Source: Romanomermis culicivorax
Taxonomy: Eukaryota > Nematoda > Enoplea > Mermithida > Mermithidae
Assembly: GCA_963922205.1 (NCBI GenBank)
Contig: CAWUHX010000299.1
Coordinates: 62,001-126,000, forward strand
Length of the DNA: 64,000 nt
Direction: 5' to 3'
Part shown: piece by piece, positions 35,401 through 46,107 of the stretch
How positions within the stretch are numbered: position 1 is the stretch's first letter
Layout: each line of letters begins with the position of its first letter
Notes under the pieces: model-generated
What the model saw: only the letters and a program-made list of their open reading frames with translations
Database searches by the model: none
Told to the model about the DNA's origin: nothing
Program-made: the position numbers and the translations under genes

Positions 35401-37349
35401 ATTTTCACGAATAAATCAAAATTTCAATCTTTCCTCTGGGCTGTCCATTATCAACTTTAGCACTGGTTTTATGTACTCCTACATTTTTTACGCTTGGTAT
35501 TCCCATGTACAAAATAATTATCGTATTTGCATAGACTGCGCTAATGGCAGGAATTCTCATTATCTCAAAAATACTAATTTTCGGATAATTAGAATTTCCG
35601 AACGTTAATTACTTTATTTTCCAAATCGGGAAACCTCAAATGTCAAACGTAGACAGACAATCGAATCTCAGTTACACGTATCATGTCAAGTTTTAATTCA
35701 ATATTAGACGTGAACGGCAGCATGGAATCGTTGACAATCAGTTCTAGCACTGTGCTCCATAAAAGACATTTATGACTAAAAATATGGCACATGAGCTAGA
35801 TTCTAAGACTTTCGACAAACTCTTCAACTTTTAGCATCATTGAGCTTGTTCTTCTAAAATCAGGCTGTTTCTTGCCTGACTCTTAGTTAGTCGATCTTAA
35901 GAATTCAATAAAAATGTGAACTCAGTGATTTTTTTCTGATTATTCATATTGTGAATAATCAGTGATGATCTCAAGAATTCAATGAAAATGTGAGAAATTA
36001 GTGGTTTTTTCTCATTTTTCAATTTTTTTATTTCGGTGTTTTAGGGTCAGATAAAACAGATCAATCGCACTTAATGTCTCTTCGCTTTTCAATTCCGACC
36101 GCGAAAAAGTACCCACGCATCACGTGAACTTTTGATTCGCCCAACTTCATTCCTACGACAACAGCATTCCTTCAATTTTTTTCTATCAAAATTTGAAGGT
36201 CGATTTTTTGGAAGCTCGTTAATTTTGCCGTCATTATGTAAATGATTTTAGATTTGTAGAACGTTGAAGTCGTGAGAATATGTTAATTATCAGAAACGAC
36301 TAACGTCCGCAATGTCGTGTTTGCTCACTTCCTAACAATTTTGATCATTAAGCTATAAACTACAAAATATAAATTACCTGGTTAGATAGGCGATTAGCTT
36401 TTTGTACAGTCTGTCAAAGAATTTCTTCAATTTTCATTACTCGGATTGATCATTTTTACTGTTTTCAAAATCCATTTGTGGATTCTAGATCCGTCAATTC
36501 TTAGTCTTTCCAAACATTCGGTTTTTGTAAAAGCAGGTCAGCATGTACAGTAAATTGAACTCTACAAAATATTTCGGTATGTAAAAAACTGTGTTGATTC
36601 AAGGCAAGTATAAAAATTCAACTACGATATCTATTAATGAATTCTATTTGAAAGGCAAGTTAGCTAAAGAGGTGCATTATTTCCACAGCAACGATGAAGC
36701 CTTCATTCCTGATAAACGCTTATATTAAATCAAAAGATTATGTTGATTATTTTGTCAAGTGTAAATACAGCTTTTTGATATTCAGAAAACGGGGACAAGA
36801 TTTTCCCATTGAGAAATTTGAAACCAACGTGTTTCAAAATTCCGAAGATGATTTGTTCACCCCAGGAAGAAAAGCTGTAGATAAACGATAGTATTATGGT
36901 TACTGTAGACAATTCTATGGAATCCGTACACAAAAAAATCACAAGCTATCCGTTGGTTTGGTTGTTTGGTATAACAGATGATTCCAATGCTCATACAAAA
37001 TTCGACAACTCACCTCGAACTCTGTATCCTTATTTTGCACGCAAGACGTAGCCAAAGTCAACGCTTGTTTGACACCCTGCCATTTTTCGACCATTTCGGG
37101 CGGCTTGAACCGCAAATCGCCGACAGGGGGCCGAGCGAATGGCACGCCGAAAAACGTATAAACGTCTTTGTTGACTGCCCTTTCGACCCGGCCTTCCAAA
37201 ACGCCGCTTTCCGTTTGAATTTTGACCATCGTCGAATGCCGATCGCCGTCGCAAAACGAAACGCCCAGCCGACACGCGATCAGGAGTAAGATAACGTGGT
37301 GCCAAAAATCCGCGTAAAAGATCCAGGGCGGTGCGAAAATGAGCCTCAT
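23472..37349 (-). CDS. ace: Acetylcholinesterase, 7 coding exons, 596 aa
   Basis: Secreted or membrane-linked esterase that hydrolyses acetylcholine. Exons (minus): 37,349-37,014; 34,600-34,346; 34,242-34,013; 33,684-33,474; 32,672-32,353; 30,746-30,540; 23,703-23,472. All phases agree (1,791 bases). A hydrophobic stretch at residues ~17-32 is the signal peptide. The catalytic triad is complete: Ser234 in FGESAG, Glu364 in NADEG, His479 in GVMHGYE. The oxyanion GGG is at 152-154 and the choline-site Trp120 is in SEMWN. Disulfide cysteines pair by position: 103/130, 288/302, 440/562. WPEYN and CEMW in the last exon mark the family C-terminus. It has no GPI signal in this form. A GTGAGT donor 47 bases before the stop could give another tail. 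The last intron is 6.8 kb and full of transposons. Confidence 0.93.
24681..25092 (+). mobile_element. tRNA-related SINE
   Basis: It carries an RNA polymerase III A box TGGTCTAGTGG (24,687-24,697) and a B box GGTTTGATTCC (24,730-24,740) at tRNA spacing. The anticodon region does not form a proper 5+7+5 stem-loop, so this is not a working tRNA gene. About 300 bases of unrelated body follow, ending in an ACAACAACAAAA tail at ~25,081, typical of a SINE. It lies in the last intron of the acetylcholinesterase gene, antisense to it. Confidence 0.65.
25377..25643 (+). CDS. Unrecognised 88-codon frame in the acetylcholinesterase intron
   Basis: A plus-strand frame with mixed, protein-like composition that ends SPCSCH. 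No domain, splice partner or promoter could be recognised. It may be the remnant of a repeat-encoded protein. I list it because it has fewer low-complexity runs than its neighbours. Confidence 0.15.
   Translation: MICQRSFAAGWHRLYQCMELTYNELYKLEGKLKYSLKNVGSSKISSDTLYMLGFDGNQFVHTDLNVTSTQKRGYYEQDLHFTSPCSCH
25844..26092 (-). mobile_element. TATAGTCTG MITE (Tc1/mariner-like), ~250 bp
   Basis: TATAACCTG to CAGACTATA, with TA at the extreme ends. It contains AAGTGACACAAATCAGTACTG and CAAATCTCCAGTCCTACATGAT in the same order as the reverse complement of the copies at 41,157, 48,740 and 49,256. Confidence 0.8.
26940..29700 (+). pseudogene. Decayed L1-type non-LTR retrotransposon
   Basis: A run of short plus-strand frames in A-rich sequence that together follow the order of an L1-like ORF2. 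[17 protein letters not shown] at ~27,480 is the N-terminal reverse-transcriptase motif. The [20 protein letters not shown] segment at ~27,940 is RT domain 3, followed by traces of a frameshifted CPxSPYLF and YADDT region. [15 protein letters not shown] at ~28,390 is from the thumb side. A C-terminal H-x-C-x-FW box appears at ~29,350. Many stops and shifts make it inactive. It lies in the acetylcholinesterase intron, antisense to the gene. Confidence 0.75.
29816..29882. repeat. 67-bp near-perfect hairpin (GCCGGTTT...AAACCGGC)
   Basis: GGCCGGTTTCATCATAGACA opens and AGATAAAACCGGCGCC closes an imperfect palindrome with a TCTGAGACTCTTATCAGA core. It looks like a small palindromic MITE. No copy elsewhere in the window. 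Confidence 0.6.
30214..30426. mobile_element. ~210-bp MITE with ATTTATACTTGCC ends
   Basis: CACATTTATACTTGCCTTTTCC to GGCAAGTATGAATGAGCC. It contains GAAAGAGAAATTTTCGTTCCG, shared with the copies at 44,553 and 59,508. The plus- and minus-strand ORFs drawn over it are repeat-derived. Confidence 0.75.
33030..33275 (-). mobile_element. TATAGTCTG MITE, right end degraded
   Basis: Starts TATAGTCTGTTTTTTATAAAATGCTTCC and keeps GACAGAAATCAGTACTGTCG and the TTTCCACTTTTATTACTTGGAAGG block; the closing CAGACTATA has been lost. Confidence 0.7.
33757..33931 (+). repeat. (AAAAG)n microsatellite, ~35 units
   Basis: An essentially perfect pentanucleotide array of ~175 bases in the intron between acetylcholinesterase exons 3 and 4. 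It creates three long but meaningless ORFs (KKRKE or FFSFL repeats). Confidence 0.97.
35897..36012. repeat. Short tandem duplication with a hairpin
   Basis: AAGAATTCAATAAAAATGTGA is repeated as AAGAATTCAATGAAAATGTGA ~75 bases later. Between them lies the palindrome TGATTATTCATATTGTGAATAATCA written as two arms of 10 around ATATT. It lies in acetylcholinesterase intron 1. Confidence 0.6.
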
Positions 37350-37380
37350 GATATCGGGGAGCAACCTGAAACTGCGTGAG
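37350..37380 (-). promoter_or_regulatory. Splice acceptor 16 bases upstream of the acetylcholinesterase ATG
   Basis: On the minus strand CACGCAGTTTCAG precedes a 16-base leader and the ATG at 37,349. A TTGA|GTAGGT donor-like site near 37,450 could instead make this an ordinary 5' UTR intron, so trans-splicing is only one of two readings. Confidence 0.45.
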
Positions 37381-38514
37381 AACAGTATAATTTGAGAGTA
37401 ATATTTTCAAAATGATCTCAAATGATCAACATCAAACCTATCTAAAACCTACTCAAGTCGTAGTTGAGCAGTGGCTTCCGCTCACTGTCCACCGAAAACG
37501 ATTCCAATTCTCGCGGACTGATTACAGTCATCCAAACTCCAAGTAGTATTCTAACGGTTTTCACAAACAAGTCACATAAAATGACGAGACTTGAGAACGA
37601 ATTTATACGCAATTGCTCGTGCCAGTTGTAAGTTGCTACAACATTCGAAAAAAAATTTTCCTGAAGTTTGTATGGTTTTTTGGCTGCTTGTAAATTTTCA
37701 TAAAAGAAAGTAATGTCTTTTTGAGTCTTTTACGCAGAGCTTTGAATGTTTTCATAATTCAGCAAGCTACTCGCCGAGCATGCTTGCAAATATTTGCTCG
37801 GCATGCAGAACCCCGAGTATGAAGAATAGAAAAATTTTCTACTTCTCGGAGCATGTTCACATGTTAAAAGTATAGGCGCCTTCCAGGCTGCGTCGATTTA
37901 TTCCAAAATTGAACAATGCGGGCACGACCAATGCGAAATTTTAGAATAGTGAATCATATTGTGATATTTAGTTTAAAATTCAGCTGCGCTCGTTGATCAA
38001 TCGGCAGATTTATTTGTTGTGGGATTCCATTTTTTGCAATAAAGTTTTTTTAATTCCTATTCGAAAAAATTATCAGATGATGAAAAATTGAAACTTATTG
38101 AATTTGGTCGTGAAAAAGAATTCCGGAACGTTCAACCACCTGATCACAAGAACATTAGGAAAAACATCGTGCCTTCAAAGAAATTCGGGAGGAACTAAAT
38201 ATTCAAGGTATTGGTCTCATAGTTCATACACGAAAAAAATATTCATAGGGATGCATTTTAGGGATTGATCTTGCGGATCGATCGATTCAAAATGCAAAAA
38301 TAAATCTTGTTCCGGGAAAATTAGTTCGCGAAGTATGAACCAACTTTGAGTAAGCTCGCCGAGCAACTTCGAGATAAATTTGTTCTCCGAGCAGAAGTAT
38401 GAACCGGGCTGAGGAATCTTCATCTGCAGTGTGCTAAGTGGTTAGATGATTAGATATTAGACGTTTGATTAATGGTTAGATGTCAGATGTTAGACTAATT
38501 CAGTAGAAATAAAA
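37366..38514. other. Upstream region of the acetylcholinesterase gene
   Basis: Holds a possible minus-strand 5' UTR exon around 37,450-37,560 and a palindromic segment at ~37,770-37,810 (CTCGCCGAGCATGC / GCTCGGCATGC), with related GCTCGCCGAGC and CTCCGAGCA motifs at ~38,350. The latter may be the worn ends of an ~0.6-kb element. No other gene. Confidence 0.4.
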
Positions 38515-39090
38515 ATGTACTCACAAAGGCTTACATTACTTACGTTGGACCTATATTAGAATATGCCACAGTAGTTTGGAATCCTAATCTCAAGAAAGAT
38601 ATCAAAAGAGTTGAGAAAGTTCAGCGGAGATTCACTAAGAGAATACTAGGTTATGATATTACATAATCTTATGATGAACGTTTGAACCACTTGGGTTCAG
38701 AGCGATTAGACCTACGACGGCTTCGTTTCGATCTTACTATGGTTTATAATATTGTCCGTTTGAATGTTTTGCCAATTGATAACTTTTTCTCTATCGTTCA
38801 TAATTCTAACCGTACCAATAATTGGTTAAAACTGGTATCTTGTAAATATCGCCATGATTTGTTGAAATATGAATTCTGTAGTCGGGTAATCCGGGCTTGG
38901 AATTCTCTTGATGAAAGTACTGTAAATGCTATTAGTGTAAAAAAATTTTCTGATAGACTTAAAAGGGTAAATCTGTTACTTTTCTTAGAGGTGTAACTTA
39001 ATTCGCTAATTTGTTTAGCTGTTACGCCTTTCACGTATCTTTATTCTTTATATTTACTACGTATAATTTCCGACCTAATAAATTATTATT
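38515..39090 (+). pseudogene. 3' end of a CR1/Jockey-type LINE
   Basis: The frame encodes the typical region after the reverse transcriptase: ILEYATVVWNPNLKKDIKRVEKVQRRFTKRI in pieces, then SYDERLNHLGSERLDLRRLRFDL and, near the end, AWNSLDESTVNA with a KFSDRLKR close. One in-frame TAA (~38,664) splits it and the 5' part is absent, as expected for a truncated insertion. The copy ends in a TTATTATTCTTATTATTAT tail. Confidence 0.85.
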
Positions 39091-41156
39091 CTTATTATTA
39101 TGATTTTACAAAGTTCCAGTTTCAAATTATAAGTAAGAAAAATGTGAAACAGTAGTTAGAAGAAAACGCTGTTGGTTCGAAAGCAGCAGTTGAATCAGGA
39201 CAGTTACGTCTCGCGTATATAAAATAAACAATAAATCCTGAAGTGTCGTATTTCTTTGTCAAGTCAATTTGTCAAGTTTAGTGCGTGATGTTGAACTTTG
39301 TTAAATGTGCGCCGTAAAGTTTCTCGAAAGATCGTTTTCTTATACTGTTTTCAACGAAAGATTTCCATGCATAGCTCCGTGCTAATGCGTGATAAACATT
39401 CTTTGAGTTCAGAAAAAACATGAAATTTGAAGTCATTATGAAGACCAATTGAAATAAGAAAGCTCTGTAAACTGATTCGGACATTCTTCAATTCTTCAAT
39501 CATCAAAACATTCGTCATTTTAATCGTTTACAATTTTCTCGGACAGCATCAATCACATTCAATAAAAATAAGTATGAAAACGACAAAATTTGGATTCCGA
39601 ATGCCATGCTTGATTAACAGTTTTTTAAAAGTCTGGCAGCGGTTCCTACAAATCACTCGTAGACATTTCCCCGTCGGTGCACATGTGGACACAATGATCA
39701 AACCTTATAAAGTCTCTGCAGTTGGCTTAATATAGTTTTATCATTCGTATTGAATTAACAAGATTAGCATTATGTCAGCAATTAACATACACGAGCATTT
39801 TCTCGCCTATTCCAAAAGCCTGCACTCTAGAAAAGTAGATTTGTTAGCGCAGTATTGAAAAAAGTCGATTGTCACTCAAAAAGCAACAACAGTAATACTC
39901 ACCCAGCCACATGTACCCAGCAAAATTCGAAACCAGGGTCTTTCCCTTCTTCTTCTTCTTCTTCTTCTTCCTCTTCCCTTCTCCCTTTTTTATACTGATC
40001 GGTGTTTCGGGAGTTAGATCATAATTTGATATATAAAACGCCGTATAATATGCAAATTTATTGTATGCTAATATTTTTCGATTAACATTTGATCTATGCG
40101 AGTCGTATCGATATATCTACAAAACGCAAGAGAATATGTGCAGATTGGTAGTGATCGTCGGGAAAAAAGAGGTTCGGACAAAAAAGCACGTAGTCAACTA
40201 AATGTAAAAACTACTAAATGGCGTGACGTTTACTATTGTAAATCTTGTTTTACGTGGTTTCCTGGACTGTATTATTTCTAAATGGCAGTGTTCGTTACAT
40301 CACCAAACAGTTTTTTCAGACGTCCCTAATTCTATTCATTTTGAAGAATGTGTAAATTTCCGGCAACTTTTCATCGGTACAAAATGTTTCCATTATTGAA
40401 CAATAATACCACTCAAGAAACTGATCCAGAAACAAACAATTTAAAGTAACATTGTCTGCCCGTATTACATGCATGTATCTTGTGTAAAATCATATGTCCA
40501 GAATCCTGCGATGTAAAATTATTTCGAACACGTATATGTATAAGAGCTCATTTTTAATGCAGATAAGTTCGTTTGTCTGGTATTAGTCTGTTCGTGGAAA
40601 AACTTTGCCGCACGACTTCAACACGATTTGGAGAAAAATTTGCAGGGAGCTTTCACTTTGCCGAAACTACTATTTTACGCGGAATCGATCAAGGAATTTA
40701 TGCTCATCGATAACTAAGGCCTGATCTGTGGACCCCATATGTAATTTTTTCATATTGTGTGCTGAGAAATTCATAAGGACCTGAATGATGCTACCCTGGG
40801 CATCTGTCCAAGGTAAAAATTTTCACTCATATTTTTCGTAAATATTGCAGATTTCAGTACGTGATGATATTTTCATACCATGCGAGTTTTTGTTAACAGA
40901 AATTAAAATGGTCATTTTTGTTACGCAACTACGTACAATTGTAAATTTTCTCAGATGGACAACTGGTCAGTGTTTCTGTATCTTTTCTTGAAGAATAACT
41001 TTTGTCTCGTTTCAGAATTTTCCCAATGTTCAGACAGCATTGGAATCTATAAGATTGTTCTTCTCAGCCTTATTGAGTTACGGCATATCAAATGATAATT
41101 TTTTTCCAGACATTGTAACTGAGCAAAGTTGTTATTATTTCTAGCCGAAACTGAAT
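39091..41156. other. No gene recognised
   Basis: AT-rich interval with a (TTC)n run at ~39,946-39,970. A 61-codon frame at 40,096-40,281 ending CKSCFTWFPG has no support from splicing or homology. Confidence 0.4.
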
Positions 41157-41405
41157 TATAGTCTGTTTTTCTTGACATGCTTCCAAATAATGAAAGTGGA
41201 AAGCAAGTAGTATGTCAGATTTTTGCGATTTTCTGATGAACAGTATATCATGTAGGACTGGAAATTTGTGAGCATACTGATCTAACCTTTAACAACTTTT
41301 CGAGTGAAAAATTTTACCATAAGAACTTTATGTAAGTTATTTTGATGACAGTACTGATTTGTGTCACTTTTCCATTTGCAAGCATTTTATAAAAAACAGA
41401 CTATA
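41157..41405 (+). mobile_element. TATAGTCTG MITE (Tc1/mariner-like), complete
   Basis: TATAGTCTGTTTTTCTTGACA to AAAACAGACTATA, about 249 bases, with TA at both outer ends. It serves as the reference copy of the family. Confidence 0.85.
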
Positions 41406-43294
41406 GAAAAAATTTAATTCATTATTTTATCAAGTACTTGCGGAGGGTCAAATGCATCCAACGTATTACAAGATTTATATTTCATAGGCTCTGATAATTC
41501 TTTAAATTATCTTAATGAATCCAGTATAATCGAAAAGGAGGTTGAATATGAAAGTGGTCAATTTGCCAGACAAAAAGTGTGATAATCACATCTTCAATTA
41601 GAGAATTAAACGAATAAGCACTTTATTCCACCTAATGTGCAAAAATCCTTCGTATTATTCCATACTCGTTACCCAAACTCTAAAAACATTAGAGCTTCGT
41701 GTGCAGCCTTGAAGATAGTAAAAAAGGAGCGGGAAAAAGAGAGACTAAAAAGAGAGGAGAGCGAAAGACTCTCTTTCCTCCAAAGAAAACTTAATTGAAT
41801 GATTTACTTACATATGAAAAAGTGAATGTTAGCCAAATCCGCATATACTTGGGTGACGTTATAATTTCCGGGTGATCGATTAGAGTGTTACAGATTGAAA
41901 AGAGAGCGAAGCCGGGTGAGCAAGAAAGAAGAGGAAAAAATCATCAAGACCTTTTTTCTTATTCTATAACGTGTACATTTTTCTCCGAAGAAAGAAAATG
42001 AAAGTTTGTAGTGGTCGCTCTTGGGCAAGAAAAATTACTTGGTCGAGTTATATTTGATTGACTGCATCCAAAAAGAAACAGAAACTCGTTTCTTTCTCAA
42101 TAAGGTTTCGATACAGTAAGCCTACGGTGCGAAATTAGTAATGTCAAAAAGTGCACGGCTTCCTCCCTAGCGCATTACCCACATTAATTAAGGGTTACTC
42201 TCAAAAGCTCAGCGTGCATCCAAGCTTCATTAGCATATGTATGCTTTCACACTTTGCATGAAAGAAAATCTCTGGAAAAGAAGCCACACAGTTTTGGTTC
42301 ATATTCTACCGCTCAAGAGTTTCATAATGAGTTCTCTGCTTGCTACGCGTGTAGAATGGGAAAATGTACGATCATTGATGTGTGATCAATTATACGTAGA
42401 ACATTACAGATCGAGAATGGATTTATATTTACAACACCCACAAGAGTAAAAATCAGTGTCACAATGATGTTAAAGGTCCGAAAATTTGCAGACACTTAAA
42501 TTTTGACAATAAATGGTGTAACGTCTGCAAGCAGCTTGCGACACAGTAAATAGGTAAAAAAAGAGAAGAATCCGGACAGCAAAGCCATTCGTTTTGCATT
42601 TACGAGAAGTGGACCATTATCTAACAGTAATAGCAGAAAATTTATTGCGAGCCTATGTAAGGACTCGATTTTCTTCAAGTCGCACGAGGGAATTCCTAAA
42701 GCGAAAATCCATCAGTATCTTTTGGAGAACTTTGGGGTTTTAGTGTGTTACTAGTACACGATACATGGTACGTTTATATAACTACAGAATTTCGATTGTA
42801 GATAGCAGTGAAAAAATACAAATTATGTTTTGACTCTTGGAAAAAGATTCCAATGCTGATAAAAAGTCATCAGAGGATTAAATATTATGATGATTCGACA
42901 GAATATGATAACAGTAACAGTAATAATGGCAGTAAAAGCGATAGTAATACCAATAGTAGTAATTATAATGATAATAATAAGAATAATAGTAATTGTAGTA
43001 GTAGTAGAGCAGTAGTAGTAGAGCAGTAGTAGTAGAGCAGTAGTAGTAGAGCAGTAGCAGTAGCTAGCAGCAGTAGTAACTGTAGTATTAGTAGTAGTGG
43101 TAGTATATAATAATAATATTATCGTCCAAATTCAAAGTCTCAATAGCAGTTAAAGCACGTTGGTCAGTGTAAAAGTTCAATTCTCATAAAAACCAAGCAA
43201 TATATGTCCACAGTAGTCCGACTCTATTGTAATCTTGCGCAGCACCTACGTGAATCACAATTTCGTTGAACTACAGTCTGCTTTCGGTCTAGGA
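41406..43294. other. No gene recognised; trinucleotide-rich stretch at 42,900-43,115
   Basis: Mostly AT-rich. The segment 42,900-43,115 is an imperfect (TAG/AAT)n-type array that produces an Asn/Ser-rich ORF; it is simple sequence, not a gene. GTAGTAGAGCA repeats three times at ~43,008-43,050. Confidence 0.5.
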
Positions 43295-44155
43295 CAGTTG
43301 CGCCGCCATTTCTGCGCCAGGCCATTTTGGCGCAAGCCATTTCGGCAACTGACATAAAATTTTTCCAGCTTTATTTCCCCAGTTACTTTCAAAGGTTGTA
43401 ATAGCTGCGTAAGAGAGTATATAACGAAAGAATAAGTATACTAGTAACAAGAGAAGAAAAAAACAATACAAGGCAAAAACCTGCATATCGTAAATAAAGT
43501 TGACTGTGCAGCGATCTGCAATGACTCAGTGTCTAAGAGTCAGCCATAGTCTATTTTTTGTAAACTGCTTATAAAATAAAAACAAAAAATATCTTTCCAA
43601 GAGTCGTTAGCACATAACTTCTATTGTACGATTTTCGCTTGAAAAACTGGCCATGGTTAGTTGAGTTGACACGAAGTTCCAGACCTATGCGACATACGAT
43701 AAGCAGAAAATCGTAAAAATGATAGCATTTAAAAAGAATCGAAGAGTTTACATTTTATTTATCCTTCCTCCCATACCTAAATATGTCAGATTAAACATAC
43801 GTTTCAAATAATGCAATACGCAGCACTCTTTTATAGAACTCTTACAATCTCTGAAAGTCACTACGGGAATAATGATGATGATGCCTGGTCTAATTGGCGA
43901 AAAAAGTAATAAGCAAAAACATAAAAACATGAACAAAAACGTAAGCAAGACACAGAATACAACAGAAAAAAGAATACAAAGAAAAATATAAGATAAAGAA
44001 TTAATGAGATGGGAAAAGAAAGCAGGTAAAGAAAACGGAAGAAAAAAATTAAACAAAAAGCCAGTTTGTCGCCGAAATGGCTGGCGCCGAAATAGCCGGC
44101 GCCGAAACGGCCCGGCGTCGAATTTGCTGGAGTCGAAACGGCGGCGCGAAAGTGA
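43295..44155. mobile_element. Element with GGCGCCGAAATGGC-repeat ends
   Basis: The left ~60 bases hold GCCATTTC/GGCGC units. The right ~100 bases hold GCCGAAATGGC, GGCGCCGAAATAGCC and GGCGCCGAAACGGCC units in inverted orientation. This makes GC-rich clustered inverted ends around an AT-rich interior of ~0.7 kb. The borders are approximate and no target duplication was found. Confidence 0.5.
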
Positions 44156-44552
44156 GGCCCCGGAAGGTCGCCGTCACAAAATGTATGCAAATTGAGAAAT
44201 GAGAAAAATTAGTATAATGGTCAAAATCGTTTACGTCAATCTTTCACAATAAGATTTTTCACTTTAAAAAATCTCTAAACGTTAATTTAGTAATATGACA
44301 TTGCTTGCTTTCACTACTATTATTTAGGAGCATTTCAAGAAAAAGAGAATGAACTTATTGTAAGAATTAATAGGGGATTATTACTGGTCAAGACCTCTTT
44401 TATAGGTCTTACGAAATGCTTCTGAAACCCTTGTGTACTTAGGAAACACTTATGAGATTTACGAAACCCTTGCCATTCAAGAGAACGTTCAACGTCCATA
44501 ACAAAAATCAGGCACAAGGTCAAACGGAAGTCGCGGAAAAATATACCCTTAA

Positions 44553-44789
44553 ACGTTCATTTATACTTGCCTTTTCCGGCGGAACGAAACGGAATGCAAT
44601 CGACTTTACGTTACCGAACGAAAGAGAAATTTTCGTTCCGTTCGGTTCGGTTGGAGATAACCGTCGGTCATTTTCTAGAAAATTGCAGTTATCCCTTTCG
44701 ATCGAAAGTTGATTTTCAGGCTGAACATTTCAAGCTGTTGGCGATCCGTTTCGTTCTGTTCCGTCGACAAAGGCAAGTATAAATGAACC
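44553..44789. mobile_element. ~237-bp MITE with TTCATTTATACTTGCC ends
   Basis: CGTTCATTTATACTTGCC to GGCAAGTATAAATGAACC, good inverted ends. The interior GAAAGAGAAATTTTCGTTCCG and GAAAATTGCAGTTATC are shared with the 30,214 copy. Confidence 0.8.
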
Positions 44790-46090
44790 TCGAGGAGTAT
44801 GACTCAAATATTTCAAATCTGCAACGGGTTTTCACAGATGTACGGAATTCTTGTGACCATACGTGCACGTAGGGGGTTGGAGGGTGGTTTGATTCCCAGC
44901 AGGCTTTGATTGACCCCCAACAGATTCTTGCTGACCCCCAGCAGATTTGACTCCCCCAGCAATGATTGAGAAGATGACGAAGAAAAATGAGCAAGAGAGA
45001 AGAGAAAGTCATCATAAAAATGAAAATGATGCTGTGATTTAACAATTTTCCTAAACAAATTATACTTGATTCCAAAAAGTAACATTAAAACTTCAAAAAG
45101 TGCTCTCTAAGACAATAATTTCACATATATGACTTATATAGGTAGTAGAATATGCTGCTTAGATGCTAAAAGACTTTCTACGACATAGATCTCTTTTCTT
45201 TATCAAAGAATAAAAAAAATTTACAATTCCATCCCCTGTCCTGGCTGCCCCCTCCCCGCAGAATTTCCATGCTATATTTATGCATGCAACACTAATTTTA
45301 GTCTCGTGGACTTGATAGATTTCTAATTTTTATGCAATATTTTCCCGATAAGCCGTTTTTGGATCACTCCTGCATATATAGAGCAGCAATCGATATGATC
45401 ATTCACATCGGGAAAGCCTGAACATATTTGTCTCTTTTTCCGTCAATCACTTATTATAAAACTCCTTCTGGCATCGATCCATGTACGTAAAATTCTGACG
45501 TCCAGTTCGTTACCATATATCTATAGCTTTTTCATTATGCTAGAAACTTGTACCTTTCGGATTGGTTTTTTACGTGCAACTCCGGCTAATTAAATCTCAA
45601 GGAGCCCGACATCAATCATTAATTTTTCACGACTAATGACGATCTGCGAGTTCCTGCTCTATTTTTTTCTGCTGTATAAAAGATTTATGGTCCGAAAAAT
45701 GCATTTCGGGAGGAATTTATAGTGGCAGACAATATCGAGATTTTTCGTTTATTATTTGCATTGATTTTGATTAAAAATAGAAAGCTCGGGTTCTACAGGA
45801 CGGTTGAGGTAACGTTCTTGACCGCTCGAGCAGTTGGAGCGTTAGAAACTCGTATTGTTGTTATTTCTTTCTGTGTTCACAAAAAAAGTGACACTCTAGC
45901 ATGCTGTAGGAAAAAGCTGTGGATCGTCAAATGAACAGAGTAAATAATTTTCCTGACATTCTGGAAGTGATGGATGATTAATTATTTTGTCACTTCTGTA
46001 TGTTGTAGCTTCAGATTTTTGATTTAGTAATTCCATAGAATTAATCTCCAGATCTACGTGTGTCGAGAATAGACGAGTACGCGTGGGTCG
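44790..46090. other. 5' flank of the selenoprotein gene, no gene recognised
   Basis: Contains three CCCCCAGCA-type repeats (44,895-44,960) and otherwise AT-rich sequence. No TATA box can be assigned with confidence. Confidence 0.4.
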
Positions 46091-46107
46091 AATATTTCAG
46101 ATTCATC
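46091..46107 (+). promoter_or_regulatory. Trans-splice-like acceptor before the selenoprotein ATG
   Basis: AATATTTCAG ends 7 bases before the ATG at 46,108. This is very close to the nematode acceptor consensus, with a leader too short for a normal 5' UTR exon. Confidence 0.6.

Noticed and set aside
36694..36942. 65-70 codon ORFs near acetylcholinesterase exon 1
   Set aside because: Intronic, opposite strands overlap, no splice sites or family features.
42808..43029. Asn/Ser-rich 73-codon ORF
   Set aside because: Produced by an imperfect trinucleotide array.
43748..44190. Two ~100-codon hydrophobic minus-strand ORFs
   Set aside because: They arise from A-rich plus-strand sequence and the GC-rich end of an element; frames overlap and have no splice support.
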